DNA from: Streptomyces shenzhenensis
GTDB lineage: Bacteria; Actinomycetota; Actinomycetes; Streptomycetales; Streptomycetaceae
DNA length: 64,000 nt
Direction of reading: 5' to 3'
Assembly: GCF_021462265.1 (NCBI RefSeq)
Contig: NZ_JAJONF010000033.1
Coordinates: 47,775 to 111,774, forward strand
The notes under the pieces are model-generated. The model did no database searches and was not told where the DNA came from. It saw nothing but the letters and a program-made list of their open reading frames with translations. Made by a program: the position numbers and the translations under genes. Shown piece by piece: positions 62,578 to 64,000 of this stretch (within the stretch, counting starts at the first letter, position 1; the number at the start of each line of letters is the position of its first letter).

Positions 62578-63867
62578 GTGACGGATGACAGCGCGCACGC
62601 GGACGGCGAGGAGGGCCGGTCCGACGACGTCCGGGAGCTGCGGGCCCGGGTCGCGGCCCTGGAGAGCGCACGGGCCCGGCCGCCCCGGCACCACGTCCGA
62701 AGTCTCCTCGCCGTCGTCCTGATCCTCGTCGGCTGCCTGCTCGCCCCGCTCGCCGTGGTGGCCTCGTGGGCGGCCGACCAGGTGGGCGACACCGACCGCT
62801 ACGTCAGCACGGTCGCCCCGCTCGCCTCGGATTCCGACGTGCAGAACGCCGTGGCCAACCGGGCCACCGACGCCCTCATGAGCCACCTCGACCTGCCCGC
62901 CCTGCTCGCCGACGTGGCCCCGGCGGACCGGCCGCGCCTGCAGCAGGCGCTGGGCGGCGCACTCGGCGGCGCACTCGAAGGGGCCGTCCGCAGCTTCGTC
63001 CACGACACGGCCCGCACGGTCGCCGCGTCCGAGGCGTTCCGGACCGTCTGGACCGACGCCAACCGCCAGATCCACAGCAGCCTCGACAAGGCCCTCACCG
63101 GCAGCGGCGGCGGCGCGGTACAGCTGGGCGGCGACTCGGTCACCCTCGACATCGGCCCCCTCGTGGACCAGGTCAAGCAGCGTCTCGTCGACGCCGGACT
63201 GACCGCCGCCAAGCACATCCCCGCCGTGCACACCGACTTCACCCTCCTCAGGTCCGACCAGGTCGGCAAGGTCAAGACCTACGTACGGCTGCTCCAGCTC
63301 GCCGGGAACTGGCTGCCCGTACTGGCCGTGCTGCTGGTCGCCGCCGGGGTGCTGCTCGCGGTACGGCGGCGCCGGGCCCTGGTGACCGGGTGCCTCGCGG
63401 TCGCCGTCACCACCGGGCTGCTCGGCATCGGGCTGGACGTGTTCCGCGTGTTCTACCTGGACCGGCTGCCCGCGAGCGTCTCCCCGGGCGCGGCGGCCGC
63501 CGTCTACGACGCGCTGACCCGCTTCCTGCGTACCGGCGTGCGCGTGGTGGTGGCGCTGGCCGTCGTCGTCGCCCTGGCCGCCTGGGTCAGCGGCCCCGGC
63601 CGGTACGCCGGGCTGGTCCGGGGCGTGTGGACGTCCGGGATCGGGGCGGCCCGCGGCACCGCCGACCACGCCGGACTGCGCACCGGACCGGTCGGCCCCT
63701 TCGTACGCCGGTACCGCACCTGGATCACCTGGATCCTGGTGGCCGGGGCGGTGCTGGCCTACCTGCTGTGGTCGTACCCCACCGGCTGGGTGGTGGTGGG
63801 CCTCGCCCTGTGCCTGCTGTTCGCACTGGCCGTGGTGGAGTTCCTGGCGACACCGTCAAGGCCGTGA
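62578..63867 (+). CDS. Conserved actinobacterial membrane protein of unknown function
   Basis: A 429-residue membrane protein: a short acidic cytoplasmic start, TM helix (LLAVVLILVGCLLAPLAVVA), a ~200-residue extracytoplasmic helical domain beginning DRYVSTVAPLASDSDVQNAV and containing NRQIHSSLDKAL, then four or five further helices. The DRYV.TV.PLA.D..VQ.A pattern is widespread in actinobacterial membrane proteins without an assigned role. The GTG at 62578 has GGAGG 6 bases upstream. It stands alone between terminators. Confidence 0.75.
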   Translation: MTDDSAHADGEEGRSDDVRELRARVAALESARARPPRHHVRSLLAVVLILVGCLLAPLAVVASWAADQVGDTDRYVSTVAPLASDSDVQNAVANRATDALMSHLDLPALLADVAPADRPRLQQALGGALGGALEGAVRSFVHDTARTVAASEAFRTVWTDANRQIHSSLDKALTGSGGGAVQLGGDSVTLDIGPLVDQVKQRLVDAGLTAAKHIPAVHTDFTLLRSDQVGKVKTYVRLLQLAGNWLPVLAVLLVAAGVLLAVRRRRALVTGCLAVAVTTGLLGIGLDVFRVFYLDRLPASVSPGAAAAVYDALTRFLRTGVRVVVALAVVVALAAWVSGPGRYAGLVRGVWTSGIGAARGTADHAGLRTGPVGPFVRRYRTWITWILVAGAVLAYLLWSYPTGWVVVGLALCLLFALAVVEFLATPSRP

Positions 63868-63885
63868 AGACCCGGGGAGCCGCGT

Positions 63886-63921
63886 GGCGGGGGCGCCGTG
63901 GCCTGCCTGACCGCCCCCGCC
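63886..63921 (+). terminator. Terminator hairpin after the membrane protein gene
   Basis: A 10-bp G/C stem (63886-63895 with 63912-63921) around a 16-base loop, 18 bases past the stop codon. Confidence 0.6.
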
Positions 63922-63956
63922 CCGGCCGGGTCCGGTCGGCAGAGGGCCGGGTCCGG

Positions 63957-64000
63957 CTAGGGGCTGTCCGGCGGATCAAGTCGCAGGAAAGCAACGGTGG
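63957..64000. mobile_element. Possible end of an IS5-like element at the window edge
   Basis: CTAG (63957-63960) is followed by GGGCTGTCCGGCGGATC. This resembles terminal repeats I associate with Streptomyces IS5-family elements, which favour CTAG-like targets. Only 40 bases are visible, so the call rests on this motif alone. Confidence 0.35.

Noticed and set aside
59970..62792. 940-codon open frame on the minus strand
   Set aside because: Antisense shadow of the Fe-S reductase gene; runs across a terminator and tandem repeats.

Overview
The window is chromosomal DNA of a Streptomyces. Evidence: very high G+C with strong third-position GC bias, many GTG/TTG starts, HspR/HAIR control of the DnaK and ClpB chaperones, and actinobacterial families such as DUF3151, DUF2617, YbjN and TrmB/LuxR-type regulators. 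I see no tRNA, rRNA or CRISPR array.

Left part (1-15.8 kb) is conserved core: the 5' part of a tryptophan 2,3-dioxygenase gene, a DUF3151 gene, a 14-TM MFS exporter, class II fructose-bisphosphate aldolase, an epimerase-pyrE pair, a CoxG-like lipid-binding protein, a membrane spermidine synthase, a DUF2617 gene, a Cys/His/Gly-rich small membrane protein, an aminotransferase, a PIG-V-like mannosyltransferase, a YbjN protein, clpB with an HspR box, and a divergent FMN-binding oxidoreductase.

15.8-23.1 kb is accessory. A small secreted peptide with two NTGWP repeats is translationally coupled to a decayed Rieske-like protein and faces a TrmB/LuxR-type regulator. That regulator is followed by a GTGA-coupled 54-residue orphan HTH ORF and a convergent paralogue. 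Then come a frameshifted ATP-grasp relic, an orphan xylose-type binding lipoprotein, and a PA14/fibronectin-III secreted-protein gene split by a ~270-bp non-autonomous IS200/IS605-type element with omega-RNA-like hairpins.

23.2-27.4 kb is the dnaK-grpE-dnaJ-hspR operon, with overlapping start/stop codons and two HAIR operators at its promoter.

27.4-59.8 kb is a large exopolysaccharide island. It holds a low-molecular-weight tyrosine phosphatase with a Wzz/BY-kinase, a secreted protein coupled to a DUF4012 protein, a WbaP/WcaJ-type initiating transferase, an uncharacterised protein of possible all-helical barrel fold, an asparagine-synthetase-like amidotransferase coupled to a bi-domain oxidoreductase, WecB and WecC (UDP-ManNAc/ManNAcA), Fcl and Gmd (GDP-fucose), four methyltransferases, three glycosyltransferases, a Wzx flippase, a Wzy polymerase, a WecG/TagA transferase and a WecA/TagO-like transferase. 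The middle (about 42-57 kb) is visibly more A/T-rich than its flanks. It carries relics of an IS630-type and an IS1634-type transposase, a truncated second gmd and a truncated fkbM, so the island looks mosaic. The genes fit a Wzx/Wzy-type pathway making a polymer with fucose-type and ManNAc/ManNAcA residues, some possibly amidated and methylated, with chain length set by the BY-kinase/phosphatase pair.

Right end (60-64 kb) returns to core: a membrane Fe-S reductase of the Rv0338c type with a strong terminator, a large membrane protein, and at the very edge what may be the terminal repeat of an IS5-like element next to a CTAG.
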